DNA from: Chromobacterium sp. IIBBL 290-4
Lineage (GTDB): Bacteria; Pseudomonadota; Gammaproteobacteria; Burkholderiales; Chromobacteriaceae
Direction of reading: 5' to 3'
NCBI RefSeq assembly: GCF_024207115.1
Contig: NZ_CP100128.1
Span: forward strand, 3,596,001-3,660,000
DNA length: 64,000 bases
Position 1 is the stretch's first letter; each line of letters starts with the position of its first letter. Below are positions 37,009 through 45,692 of this stretch, piece by piece. Below the pieces are notes generated by a model. It worked only from the letters and a program-made list of their open reading frames with translations, had not been told where the DNA came from and searched no databases. The position numbers and the translations under genes are program-made.

Positions 37009-37931
37009 CATTGGGCGGCGTATTGGCCGAATCCGCGCGCGCGGGCTTCTAGCCGCAGCGCCTCCAGCAGCAGCCTGGCCTTGCGCGGGATGTCGCGGCT
37101 GGCGAAGACGGCATGCATCTGCGGATCGTCGCCGCGGCTGGAAACAATGCGGTAGTCCGGACGCAGCCTGACGAGCTCGCCTTGCTCGACGAGCGGTTCG
37201 GCCAGCCAGTCGCCCAGCCGGCCTATGCCCATGCCGGCGCGAAGGGCGTCCAGCACGCCGTTGCCGGAGTTGCTGCGGTGCCAGGCGCTGAGATTCAGGC
37301 TGATGCTCCGTTCCCGCGAGACGAAATTCCACGCTTTCAACACGCGCGGCGCGGAGTGGATGAACACCCGGTGGCGCGGCAGCTCGTCCGGCGTTTGCGG
37401 CGCGCCGTGCCGCGCGATATAGCGCGGGCTGGCGTATAAATGGCGGCGATAGTTCCACAGCGGATAGCCGATCAGCTCGCTGGAAGAGGGGAAGGCGCCG
37501 CGTATCGAAAAATCCAGCTTGTCGTGGATGGGCTCCAGAATGGCGTCACTGTACTGCGCCTCGAAGCGCAGGCCGGGGTGCTCGTCCGCCAGGTCGGCCA
37601 ATACCTTGGGCAATAAGGCCCGCCCCAGCGTTTCCGGCGCGGAAAAGCGCAGCAGGCCGCGCGGCGAGCCGACTTGCTGGCTCAGTTCGTCCTCGGCTTG
37701 CTGCTGCAGGTCCAGCATCTGCCGGGCCGTCGGGTAATAAGCTTCTCCCGCCGCGGTCAGCTGCACCTGTTTGCTGGAGCGCGCCAGCAGGCTGGCGCCC
37801 AGTTCTTCCTCCAGCGTCTGCAGGATGCGGGTGGCGCTGCTGGGCGAGGTGCCCAATTGCCGCGCGGCGGCGACGAAGCTTTTCTGTTCCACGACGGCGC
37901 AGAAGACTCTCAGGCTCCACAAGGATTTCAT
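37008..37931 (-). CDS. LysR-family transcriptional regulator
   Basis: The 307-residue protein has a winged helix-turn-helix (AARQLGTSPSSATRILQTLE) and a LysR sensor domain. It has features of the AaeR/CrgA-like group: the first strand reads RGLLRFSAPETLGRALLPK and it ends in a basic tail. It is divergent from the TSUP exporter gene starting 90 bases away, so it probably controls that exporter. The inducer is unknown. Its stop overlaps the shared terminator with ppiD. Confidence 0.83.
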   Translation of the reverse strand: MKSLWSLRVFCAVVEQKSFVAAARQLGTSPSSATRILQTLEEELGASLLARSSKQVQLTAAGEAYYPTARQMLDLQQQAEDELSQQVGSPRGLLRFSAPETLGRALLPKVLADLADEHPGLRFEAQYSDAILEPIHDKLDFSIRGAFPSSSELIGYPLWNYRRHLYASPRYIARHGAPQTPDELPRHRVFIHSAPRVLKAWNFVSRERSISLNLSAWHRSNSGNGVLDALRAGMGIGRLGDWLAEPLVEQGELVRLRPDYRIVSSRGDDPQMHAVFASRDIPRKARLLLEALRLEARARGFGQYAAQ

Positions 37932-38020
37932 GGCGGCTCCATGATTGCGATATCTGCAATATTACATTGCAAGCATGCAATGTGAACAATCCGTACAATG
38001 CGCAGAGAAGGAGAATGCCA

Positions 38021-38785
38021 ATGTTATTGAGTTTGAGTTTTCTGTGCGTGATCGCGTTTTTCGCCGGCCTGGTGGACGCGGCGGTGGGCGGCGGCGGGCT
38101 GATCCAGATTCCCGGCCTGTTTAGCGCCTTGCCTAATGTGATGCCGGCCACTATTTTCGGCACCAATAAGCTGGCGTCGGCGGTGGGGACTTTGTCCGCC
38201 GCGCGGTCCTATCTGCGGCGGGTCAAGCTGCCGTGGAAGCTGGTGCTGCCGGCCACTGTCGCCGCCTTCGTGTTTTCCTTCGCCGGCGCCCAGGTGGTGT
38301 CGCTGATCAGCAAGGACATCATCCGGCCCCTGGTGCTGGCGCTGCTGATCGTGATGGCGGCGTACACGCTGTGGAAAAAAGATTTCGGCAAGCTGCACAA
38401 ACCGGTGGCAATAGGGCGGCGCGAGATGCTGATCGGCCTGGCGATAGGCGGCGCCATCGGCTTTTACGATGGCCTGTTCGGCCCAGGCACCGGCAGCTTC
38501 CTGATGTTCCTGTTCATCCGTTTTTTCGCCTTCGACTTTCTGCATGCCTCCGCCGCCGCCAAGGTGGTGAACCTGACCACCAATGTGGCGGCCCTGCTGT
38601 CTTTCGCCATCGGCGGCCACATCCTGTTCGCCTACGCGCTGCCGATGGCGGCCGCCAATATGGCCGGCGCGATTGTCGGCACCCGGCTGGCGATGAAGAA
38701 CGGCGCCGGTTTTGTCCGGGTGCTGTTCCTGATGTTGACCAGCGTGCTGATCTGCAAACTGGGCTGGGACGTGCTGCACGGCTGA
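38021..38785 (+). CDS. TSUP-family (TauE/SafE, YfcA-like) membrane exporter
   Basis: The 254-residue protein has about eight hydrophobic segments. It contains the family's paired motifs AGLVDAAVGGGGLIQIPGL and IGFYDGLFGPGTGSFLMF, typical of YfcA/TauE permeases for sulfur-containing or small organic anions. Substrate cannot be assigned. ATG at 38021 is preferred because AAGGAGA is 7 bases upstream. The ATG at 38015 sits too close to it. The divergent LysR neighbour is the likely regulator. Confidence 0.86.
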   Translation: MLLSLSFLCVIAFFAGLVDAAVGGGGLIQIPGLFSALPNVMPATIFGTNKLASAVGTLSAARSYLRRVKLPWKLVLPATVAAFVFSFAGAQVVSLISKDIIRPLVLALLIVMAAYTLWKKDFGKLHKPVAIGRREMLIGLAIGGAIGFYDGLFGPGTGSFLMFLFIRFFAFDFLHASAAAKVVNLTTNVAALLSFAIGGHILFAYALPMAAANMAGAIVGTRLAMKNGAGFVRVLFLMLTSVLICKLGWDVLHG

Positions 38786-38838
38786 ACGCCTTCCTCTTGG
38801 TGCCGGGCGGCGCCTCGCTTATGATGTAGCCTCGTCAT

Positions 38839-39147
38839 ATGCTCGGAACGCCCGATATGCATCCTTCCCGCTGTCCGCCCGCCGATCAGGCGCAGGATTT
38901 GCTGCAGCTGCCCAATGTGGGCAAGGCCACGGCGGCGGACTTGCGCCTGCTGGGCATCGCCGTTCCGGCGGATCTGCGCGGGCGCGATCCCTGCCTGTTA
39001 TACCTCCAGTTGTGCGACCAGACCGGCCAGCGGCAAGATCCTTGCGTGCTGGACGTGTTGATGTCGGTCTGCCATTACATCAACCAGGGCGAGGCGCGCC
39101 CTTGGTGGAGCTTCACCGAGGAACGCAAACAGCGATGGACGGTGTGA
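38839..39147 (+). CDS. Helix-hairpin-helix protein of the pathogenicity-locus (Cdd1) type
   Basis: The 102-residue protein has a helix-hairpin-helix near its start (LLQLPNVGKATAADLRLLGI). The tail then reads LRGRDPCLLYLQLCDQTGQR...CHYINQGEARPWWSFT, a pattern of the small Cdd1/DUF-type helix-hairpin-helix family, whose biochemical role is unknown but which likely touches DNA or nucleotides. It overlaps pqiA by 13 bases, suggesting translational coupling to the pqi genes. An internal start at 38857 is also possible. Neither start has a clear ribosome site. Confidence 0.65.
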   Translation: MLGTPDMHPSRCPPADQAQDLLQLPNVGKATAADLRLLGIAVPADLRGRDPCLLYLQLCDQTGQRQDPCVLDVLMSVCHYINQGEARPWWSFTEERKQRWTV

Positions 39148-39764
39148 GCGAAGGCGGGCTGACGGCCTGCCACGATTGCGACCTGCTGCTCCGGCTGCCT
39201 TCTGCCGGGCAGGGTTGCGTGCGCATGCATTGCCCGCGCTGCGGCGCTTTATTGCACGAGCGTTCGGACCGCGGGCGGGAAATGAGCTGCGCCCTGGCCC
39301 TGGCCGGGCTGATCTTGTTTGCGCTGGCCAACAGCTACCCGGTGCTGACGCTGGAGATGGCAGGCAACCGCAATGCCGCCACCTTGTGGCAGACCGCGCT
39401 GGCGCTGCACGGCCAGGGCATGCCGGAGGTGGCTTTATTGGTGCTGTTCACCGGCATGGTGATGCCGGCCTTGCAATTGGCCAGCCTGCTTTATCTGCAG
39501 CTGCCCTTGCTGAGCGGCCGGCCGCCGCCGGGTTTTCCGACCATGATGCGCCTGTACGGCCAAGTGCGGCCGTGGTGCATGGTGGAGGTCTTCCTGCTGG
39601 GCGTGCTGGTTTCGCTGGTGAAGCTGGTGCACCTGGCCAGCGTGCATCCGGGCATAGGCTTGTGGGCGTTTTTCGGCCTGATCGTGGCTTTGGCGGGCAG
39701 CGCCAGCGGCTTTCGGCCCACGCAATTATGGGAGCGTTATCAGTCATGCCGCGCTACCCCTTGA
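39135..39764 (+). CDS. pqiA: PqiA-type membrane protein, N-terminal half as a separate gene
   Basis: The 209-residue protein has a zinc-ribbon start (CHDCD...CPRCGALL) and four membrane spans, with the PqiA signature LILFALANSYPVLTLEMAG. In E. coli PqiA is one protein of about 417 residues with two such modules. Here each module is its own gene, and the second begins 19 bases before this one stops. PqiA is the inner-membrane partner of the PqiB lipid-transport tunnel. The start at 39135 overlaps the helix-hairpin-helix gene. The overlaps point to one translationally coupled operon. Confidence 0.87.
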   Translation: MDGVSEGGLTACHDCDLLLRLPSAGQGCVRMHCPRCGALLHERSDRGREMSCALALAGLILFALANSYPVLTLEMAGNRNAATLWQTALALHGQGMPEVALLVLFTGMVMPALQLASLLYLQLPLLSGRPPPGFPTMMRLYGQVRPWCMVEVFLLGVLVSLVKLVHLASVHPGIGLWAFFGLIVALAGSASGFRPTQLWERYQSCRATP

Positions 39765-40381
39765 ACAGCGCCGCCGCGCGGAATTTATGCCTGTGCCACG
39801 GCTGCGGTCTGCTGGTGCGCTTGTCGCCGCAGCAGACCGGCGTCTGCCCCCGTTGCCAGGCGGCCTTGCATTTGCGCCGTCCGGCGGCCTTGCAGCGCTG
39901 CTGGGCTTTGTTGTTGGCGGCGATCATCAGCTATTTTCCGGCCAATCTGCTGCCCATCATGGAAACCACGGCGCTGACCGGCGTGCAGCGCGACACCATC
40001 ATGAGCGGCGTGGTGTATCTGTGGAACAATGACTCCTGGCCCTTGGCGCTGGTGGTGTTCACCGCCAGCGTGCTGGTGCCGATGTTGAAGATACTGGCCT
40101 TGCTGCTGCTGGTTTGCAGCGCGCAGTGGCGTTGGGAATGGGCGCCGGCGCAACGCACGCGGCTGTATCGTTTGATCGAAGTGATCGGCCCCTGGTCGAT
40201 GCTGGACATTTTCGTGGTGGCGCTGATGGTGGCGCTGGTGCAGTGGCAGTCGCTCGCCAGCATCAAGGCCGGGCCCGGCGCCATCGCTTTCGGCGCCGTG
40301 GTGGTGCTGACCATGCTGGCGGCGATGAGCTTCGATCCGCGGCTGATTTGGGATCCGGTGAAGGAACACGATGAGCAATGA
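39746..40381 (+). CDS. pqiA: PqiA-type membrane protein, C-terminal half as a separate gene
   Basis: The 211-residue protein again has a zinc ribbon (CHGCG...CPRCQAAL) and four spans, with the PqiA motif SYFPANLLPIMETTALTG and the later PWSMLDIFVVALMVALVQ. It is the second module of PqiA. It would pair with the first half in the membrane to serve PqiB. ATG at 39746 is inside the end of the upstream gene, and its own end overlaps the pqiB start by 11 bases. The split is consistent rather than damaging, since both parts are intact. Confidence 0.87.
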   Translation: MPRYPLNSAAARNLCLCHGCGLLVRLSPQQTGVCPRCQAALHLRRPAALQRCWALLLAAIISYFPANLLPIMETTALTGVQRDTIMSGVVYLWNNDSWPLALVVFTASVLVPMLKILALLLLVCSAQWRWEWAPAQRTRLYRLIEVIGPWSMLDIFVVALMVALVQWQSLASIKAGPGAIAFGAVVVLTMLAAMSFDPRLIWDPVKEHDEQ

Positions 40382-41990
40382 GCAAGAACCGGCCAAGCCG
40401 GAAGACAATCTGCCGCAGGCGGTGCCGGTGCGCCGCCGCCGCTGGGCGCCGTCCCTGGTCTGGCTGATTCCGATGGTGGCGGCCTTGATCGGCGGCTGGC
40501 TGGCGGTGCATGCCGTCTTGTCCAAGGGGCCGGTGATCACCATCGCCTTTCAGAGCGCCGAGGGCATAGAGGCTGGCAAGACCCGCATCAAGTACAAGGA
40601 TGTGGAAATCGGCGACGTCACCGGCGTGGCCTTGAGCGAGGATCGCAAGTCCATCATCGCCACCGCCGAGCTGCGCAAGCAGGCGGCGGACTATCTGGTG
40701 GAGGACAGCCGTTTCTGGGTGGTGCGGCCGCGCGTGTCGGGCGGCGGCGTGACCGGTTTGGGCACGGTGTTGTCGGGTTCGTACATCGGCATGGATGTGG
40801 GCAAGAGCGAGACGCGGCGCAGCGAATTCATCGGCCTGGAGACGCCGCCCATCATCAACGCCGATCTGCCGGGGCAGACTTTCTATTTGAGAGCGGACAA
40901 TCTGGGCTCGCTGAATACCGGCTCGCCGGTGTATTTCCGCCGCGTGCCGGTGGGGCAGGTCGTCGGTTACGAGCTCGACGCCAAGGGCGGCTACGTCAAA
41001 GTGGGCATTTTCATCAATGCGCCGTATGACCATTTCGTCTCGGCCAATAGCCGCTTTTGGCACGCCAGCGGCGTGGATGTGTCTATCGGCGCCAACGGCT
41101 TGAATGTGAACACGCAGTCGCTGGCGGCCATCGCCCTGGGCGGCATCGCTTTCGAGACGCCGTTGGCCGACAACGGCGGCGTGCCCTTGTCGGACCGCAA
41201 TTTCATCCTGCATGAAACCCGCGACAAGGCGCTGCAGAATCCGGACCGCGAGATGCAGCCTTTCCGCCTGCGCTTCCGGCAATCCATCCGCGGCCTCAGC
41301 GTCGGCGCTCCGGTGGATTTCCGCGGCATCACCATAGGCGAAGTGACGGCGATAGGCGTGCAGTATGTGCCGGAGCGCAAGGACTTCGACATGACGGTGG
41401 ACATCCGCACCTACCCCAGCCGGCTGGACAGCCTGTCGCGCGGCGGGCGCATCACCGGCAAGCTGTCGCCGCAGGCGCTGGTGGCCAATGGCATGCGCGC
41501 CCAGCTGCGCTCCGGCAGCCTGATCACCGGCCAGCTCTATGTGGCCTTGGACTTTTTCCGGGATGTGCCGCCAGCCAGGCTGGTCATCAACAAAGGCATG
41601 CCGGAGCTGCCGACCATTCCTGGCGATTTGGAGGAACTGCAAAGGGTATTGCAGCGCATCGTCAAGAAGCTGGATGCGATACCGTTCGACAGCATAGGCC
41701 AGGAGGCCAATACCTCGCTGAAGTCACTGCAGCAGACGCTGGATAGCGTGAAAAAGCTGTCCGACGGCGTGAACGGCGAGACGCTGCCCAAGATGACGCA
41801 AACCTTGGAGCAGCTGCAAAAGACGCTGGCCGCCGCGCAGCAGACGATGAAGGCGGATTCGCCGCTGCAGCAGGACGTGCGCTCGGCGGCGCAAGAGGTG
41901 AAAGAGACGGCGCGCAGCTTCCGCGCGCTGGCCGATTATCTGGACCGCCATCCCGAGGCGCTGGTGCGCGGCAAGGAGGCGCAGCCATGA
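40371..41990 (+). CDS. pqiB: PqiB, MCE-domain lipid-transport protein
   Basis: The 539-residue protein has a short cytoplasmic N-terminus and one membrane span (SLVWLIPMVAALIGGWLAVH). Three MCE domains follow (starting near TIAFQSAEGIEAGKT, FYLRADNLGSLNTGSPVYF and FRLRFRQSIRGLSVGAPVDF). The C-terminus is a long alpha-helical coil (about 430-535). In E. coli PqiB hexamers form a tunnel that spans the periplasm and moves lipids between membranes, working with PqiA and PqiC. The start is in the end of the second pqiA gene. Confidence 0.94.
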   Translation: MSNEQEPAKPEDNLPQAVPVRRRRWAPSLVWLIPMVAALIGGWLAVHAVLSKGPVITIAFQSAEGIEAGKTRIKYKDVEIGDVTGVALSEDRKSIIATAELRKQAADYLVEDSRFWVVRPRVSGGGVTGLGTVLSGSYIGMDVGKSETRRSEFIGLETPPIINADLPGQTFYLRADNLGSLNTGSPVYFRRVPVGQVVGYELDAKGGYVKVGIFINAPYDHFVSANSRFWHASGVDVSIGANGLNVNTQSLAAIALGGIAFETPLADNGGVPLSDRNFILHETRDKALQNPDREMQPFRLRFRQSIRGLSVGAPVDFRGITIGEVTAIGVQYVPERKDFDMTVDIRTYPSRLDSLSRGGRITGKLSPQALVANGMRAQLRSGSLITGQLYVALDFFRDVPPARLVINKGMPELPTIPGDLEELQRVLQRIVKKLDAIPFDSIGQEANTSLKSLQQTLDSVKKLSDGVNGETLPKMTQTLEQLQKTLAAAQQTMKADSPLQQDVRSAAQEVKETARSFRALADYLDRHPEALVRGKEAQP

Positions 41991-42577
41991 TGAAACATTG
42001 GATATTAGCCGCGGCCGCCTGCGCGGCGCTGGCCGGTTGCGCTTCGCCGCAGTCGCGTTTTTACGGCTTGGATGCGCCGCTTCAAGGGGCGGCGCCGGCG
42101 CAGTTCGGCAAGCGGGTGCTGTTGGGCCCGGTCATCCTGCCCGCGGCGCTGGATAGGCCGCAGCTGGTGCTGGATCTCGGCCAGGGGCAGTTGCAGTTGC
42201 AGGAGTTCGACCGCTGGAGCGCGCCGCTGGATCGCCTGCTGGCGCAGCGGCTCAGCCTGGCGGTTTCCCGCGCCAGCGGCCTGGCCAGCGTTTACGCCTA
42301 TCCACAGCCGGGCATGGACGGTGGCGATCTGCGCATCGCCGTCGATGTGCGGGCCTTGAGCCTGAAGCCGGGGCAGGGCGCGGCGCTGGAGGCGGTATGG
42401 CAGCTGCAGAATGTGTCCGACGGCAAGGTGTTGGCCAGCGGCAGCTTCAGCCGCAGCCAGGCGGCGGCGTCGAGCGAGCCCGGCGCCTTGCTGGCGAGCT
42501 TGCAGTCGTTGCTGGACGCGCTGGCCGCCGATCTGGCCGCGCCCTTGATCAGCCATCCGGAATGGCGCGCGGCCTGA
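41987..42577 (+). CDS. pqiC: PqiC outer-membrane lipoprotein
   Basis: The 196-residue protein has a lipoprotein signal peptide (MMKHWILAAAACAALAGC, lipobox LAGC). The ABC-type-transport-auxiliary (DUF330) fold follows: SRFYGLDA at the start, then RVLLGPVILPAALDRPQLVL and the WSAPLDRLLAQRL helix. It caps the PqiB tunnel at the outer membrane. Overlap with pqiB is 4 bases (ATGA). It is the last gene of the operon, and a hairpin lies 13 bases after its stop. Confidence 0.9.
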   Translation: MMKHWILAAAACAALAGCASPQSRFYGLDAPLQGAAPAQFGKRVLLGPVILPAALDRPQLVLDLGQGQLQLQEFDRWSAPLDRLLAQRLSLAVSRASGLASVYAYPQPGMDGGDLRIAVDVRALSLKPGQGAALEAVWQLQNVSDGKVLASGSFSRSQAAASSEPGALLASLQSLLDALAADLAAPLISHPEWRAA

Positions 42578-42589
42578 GCCAGGCTGCGG

Positions 42590-42630
42590 CTACGCCATTG
42601 GGAGTAGCGGGCCTCCCGCCAATGGCGTAG
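42590..42630. terminator. Long perfect hairpin after pqiC
   Basis: CTACGCCATTGG pairs exactly with CCAATGGCGTAG over 12 bases around an inner GCGGGCCTCCCGC stem-loop. It has no T-run, so it may be a factor-dependent end, a processing site or a single REP-type repeat. Confidence 0.55.
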
Positions 42631-42735
42631 TCCGTCTCGTCCATCAGCCGGCGGATTGTCCTGCTATGGACGAATATCCGCGCGCGCCGCCGCCGCTTAT
42701 CGTGGCAGCCATGACCACTCCATGGGTATGGCGCC

Positions 42736-44004
42736 ATGAGCTCCCCGATATTTCAACGTTACAGCGTGCTGGCCAGCAGCACGCTGGCCTTCACCCTCTG
42801 TTTCATGGTCTGGATGATGTTCGCGGTGCTAGGCATCCCGATCAAGCAGCAGCTGGGCCTCAATGAAACCGAGTTCGGCATCCTGGCGGCCACGCCGGTG
42901 CTGACCGGCTCGCTGATCCGCGTGCCGCTGGGCATCTGGACCGACCGTTACGGCGGCCGCCCGGTACTGTTCGCGCTGATGCTCAGCTGCGTGCTGCCCA
43001 TCTATCTGATGCAGTTCGCCAGCGCCTACTGGCAGTTTCTGCTGGCCGGGCTGTTCGTCGGCGTGGCCGGCGGTTCGTTCTCGGTCGGCACGCCCTATGT
43101 GGCGCGCTGGTTCCGCAAGGAGCAGCAGGGTTTGGCGATGGGCATCTTCGGCGCCAGCAACGCCGGCTCCGCCTTGACCAAGCTGGTGGCGCCGGCGCTG
43201 ATTGTCGCCTGGGGCTGGCAGAGCGTGCCCACCGCCTACGCGCTGATCATGCTGGCCGCCGCCATCCTGTTCTGGCTGTTCTCCTTCAGCGATCCCTCTC
43301 ACAAGGTTCCGTCCACCGTCACGCTGCGCCAGCAACTGGCGCTGATGAAGCACCCGGCGGTGCTGCGCTATTGCCAGTATTACTCGGTGGTGTTTGGCGG
43401 ATACGTGGCCCTGGCCTTGTGGATGACCAAGTACTACGTCGGCGAGTACGGGCTGGACTTGAAACACGCGGCTTTGCTGGCGGCCTGTTTCTCCCTGCCT
43501 GGCGGCGTGCTGCGCGCGGCGGGCGGCTATCTGTCCGACCGCTTTGGCCCCTACACCGTCACCTGGGCGGTGATGTGGGTGTGCTGGGTGGCCTTCTTCC
43601 TGTTGTCCTATCCGCAGACCGAAATGCGCGTCGCCACCGTCAACGGGCCGTTCAGCCTGCATATCGGCCTCAATGTCTATCTGTTCACCGGCCTGCTGTT
43701 CCTGGTGGGTGTGGCGATGGCGATAGGCAAGGCTTCAGTGTTCAAGTTCATCGCCAATGAATTCCCCGACTCCATCGGCGCGGTGTCCGGCGTGGTGGGT
43801 TTGTCCGGCGGCCTGGGCGGTTTCCTGCTGCCCATCCTGTTCGGCGCGTTGCTGGATCTGACCGGGGTGCGTTCCAGCGCCTTCATGCTGCTGTATGGCA
43901 CGGTCTGCGTCAGCCTGGTGTGGATGCATTTTTCCTTCAAATCGGCGGCCAAGCGCGAGGCGCGGCCGTCTGTTTCCCTTCCCTTGAGCAACGAGCGCGC
44001 CTGA
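42736..44004 (+). CDS. narK: NarK-type nitrate/nitrite transporter (first copy)
   Basis: The 422-residue MFS protein has about 12 spans. The nitrate-porter signatures are present: GIWTDRYGGRPV in loop 2-3, FVGVAGGSFSVGTPYVARWF, and GNAGS-like FGASNAGSALTKLV, the glycine-rich nitrate signature. It resembles the type that imports nitrate with protons. The second narK starts 21 bases after this gene ends. The two-copy arrangement ahead of narGHJI is known in several proteobacteria, where one porter starts nitrate entry and the other exchanges nitrate for nitrite. No FNR-like palindrome was found upstream. Confidence 0.9.
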   Translation: MSSPIFQRYSVLASSTLAFTLCFMVWMMFAVLGIPIKQQLGLNETEFGILAATPVLTGSLIRVPLGIWTDRYGGRPVLFALMLSCVLPIYLMQFASAYWQFLLAGLFVGVAGGSFSVGTPYVARWFRKEQQGLAMGIFGASNAGSALTKLVAPALIVAWGWQSVPTAYALIMLAAAILFWLFSFSDPSHKVPSTVTLRQQLALMKHPAVLRYCQYYSVVFGGYVALALWMTKYYVGEYGLDLKHAALLAACFSLPGGVLRAAGGYLSDRFGPYTVTWAVMWVCWVAFFLLSYPQTEMRVATVNGPFSLHIGLNVYLFTGLLFLVGVAMAIGKASVFKFIANEFPDSIGAVSGVVGLSGGLGGFLLPILFGALLDLTGVRSSAFMLLYGTVCVSLVWMHFSFKSAAKREARPSVSLPLSNERA

Positions 44005-44024
44005 GCGCGGCGCGGGAGACTGTC

Positions 44025-45404
44025 ATGACTTATCTGATCAAACACTGGGAGCCGGAAGCGCCGTCCTTCTGGCAGCAGCAGGGGCGCTCGGTGGCGCGCC
44101 GCAATTTGTGGATTTCGATACCGGCGCTGACGCTGGCCTTCGTGATCTGGCAGGTGTGGAGCGTGGCAGTGCTGAACATGCCCAATATCGGCTTCGGCTA
44201 CACCCAGAACCAGCTGTTCTGGCTGGCGGCGCTGCCGGCCTTGTCCGGCGCCACCTTGCGCATTTTCTATTCCTTCATGGTGCCGATCTTCGGCGGCCGC
44301 AAATGGACGGCCATCTCCACCGCCAGCTTGCTGATTCCGGCGGTGGGCATCGGTTTCGCAGTGCAAGACCCCAGCACCAGCTATGTCACCATGGTGACGC
44401 TGGCCTTGCTGTGCGGTTTCGGCGGCGGCAATTTCAGCTCCAGCATGGCCAATATCAGCTTTTTCTTCCCCAAGGCGGAGAAGGGCACTGCGCTGGGCCT
44501 GAACGCCGGCCTGGGCAATCTGGGCGTGTCGCTGGTGCAGCTGGTGGTGCCCATCGTCATCACCATGGGCTTGTTCGGCCAACTGGGCGGCGATCCGCAA
44601 GCCTGGGTCAAGGGCGGGGTGGCCAAGCAGATGTGGCTGCAGAACGCCGGCTTCGTCTGGGTGCCCTTCATCGTCCTGTCCACGCTGGCCGCCTGGTTTG
44701 GCATGAACGATCTGGCCTCGGCCAAGTCCTCGTTTTCCGAGCAGGCGGTGATCTTCACCCGCAAGCATAACTGGCTGATGTGCTGGCTTTACCTGGGCAC
44801 CTTCGGTTCCTTCATCGGCTTCTCCGCCGGCTTCCCGCTGCTGGTGAAGGGCCAGTTCCCGGATATCGATCCCACCCGCTACGCTTTTCTCGGCCCCTTG
44901 GTCGGCGCTTTGACCCGTCCCTTCGGCGGCTGGCTGGCGGACAAGATAGGCGGCGCCAAGGTCACGCAGACGGTGTTCGCCTTGATGGCGCTGGCGGTGC
45001 TGGGTGTGATCTTCTTCCTGCCGCATGGCGGCCAGAGCGGCAGCTTCGTCGGTTTCTTCGCGATGTTCCTATGTTTGTTCGCGCTGACCGGCATCGGCAA
45101 CGGCTCCACCTTCATGCAGGTGCCGGCCATTTTCCTGACGCTGCATCAGCGCATGGCCGGTCCTGGCGAGGCCGCGCAAAAGCAGGCGCTGCAGGATGCC
45201 ACCCGCGAAGCGGCGGCAGTACTGGGCTTCACCAGCGCGATAGGCGCCTATGGCGGCTTCTTCATCCCCAAGAGCTATGGCACATCGATAGAGCTGACCG
45301 GCAGCGTGGACGCAGCGTTATACGTGTTCATCGCCTTCTATCTGAGCTGCTTGCTGATCAACGGCTGGTATTACGCGCGCAAGAACGCGGAAGTGCCTTG
45401 CTGA
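44025..45404 (+). CDS. narK: NarK-type nitrate/nitrite transporter (second copy)
   Basis: The 459-residue MFS protein has about 12 spans and the nitrate-porter blocks GFGGGNFSSSMANISFFFP and GLNAGLGNLGVSLVQLVVPI. Its long N-terminus (MTYLIKHWEPEAPSFWQQQG) matches the nitrate/nitrite antiporter group typified by E. coli NarK. It probably swaps periplasmic nitrate for cytoplasmic nitrite when NarG is running. It is co-transcribed with the upstream copy and followed by a strong terminator. narG has its own upstream region. Confidence 0.92.
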   Translation: MTYLIKHWEPEAPSFWQQQGRSVARRNLWISIPALTLAFVIWQVWSVAVLNMPNIGFGYTQNQLFWLAALPALSGATLRIFYSFMVPIFGGRKWTAISTASLLIPAVGIGFAVQDPSTSYVTMVTLALLCGFGGGNFSSSMANISFFFPKAEKGTALGLNAGLGNLGVSLVQLVVPIVITMGLFGQLGGDPQAWVKGGVAKQMWLQNAGFVWVPFIVLSTLAAWFGMNDLASAKSSFSEQAVIFTRKHNWLMCWLYLGTFGSFIGFSAGFPLLVKGQFPDIDPTRYAFLGPLVGALTRPFGGWLADKIGGAKVTQTVFALMALAVLGVIFFLPHGGQSGSFVGFFAMFLCLFALTGIGNGSTFMQVPAIFLTLHQRMAGPGEAAQKQALQDATREAAAVLGFTSAIGAYGGFFIPKSYGTSIELTGSVDAALYVFIAFYLSCLLINGWYYARKNAEVPC

Positions 45405-45473
45405 GAACGCCTGGCAGGCGGCGGCTTCGAAAGCGCGCTAGCCGGGTATCGCACCCTACGGTTGGACGGAATG

Positions 45474-45497
45474 AAAAGCGCCCGCGGGCGCTTTTTT
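45474..45497 (+). terminator. Terminator after the second narK
   Basis: A perfect stem (AAAAGCGCCC with GGGCGCTTTT) is followed by further Ts. Confidence 0.85.
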
Positions 45498-45515
45498 CAC
45501 GTCCGGCTTTCGTTC

Positions 45516-45532
45516 TACTCCGGACTACTCCT
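45516..45532 (+). promoter_or_regulatory. Paired NarL-like heptamers upstream of narG
   Basis: TACTCCG (45516-45522) and TACTCCT (45526-45532) lie 10 bases apart. The second fits the NarL consensus TACYYMT, the first at six of seven positions. They lie about 160 bases before narG. A narXL pair lies further along the window, so NarL control is plausible. Confidence 0.35.
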
Positions 45533-45692
45533 TAAGGCTTAGCCGGCCCCCTTCCTCTGCAGGCGCGATTCACCCCGACTGGCCGATTGGGCCGCTTGCG
45601 GGTGAAAGGTAGGCTAAGGACTATCGCAACCAGTACCGGCAGCCGGGCGGCGGCGACTCGGAGCAGGGTTCCCCGGCGCGCATGGAGGCAAG

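Noticed and set aside
42590..42630. Classical rho-independent terminator after pqiC
   Set aside because: The 12-base stem is perfect, but there is no T tract. It is listed as a hairpin with modest confidence only.
42631..42735. FNR-binding palindrome upstream of the first narK
   Set aside because: No TTGAT-N4-ATCAA-like sequence could be found there or immediately upstream of narG, so anaerobic FNR control was not annotated.
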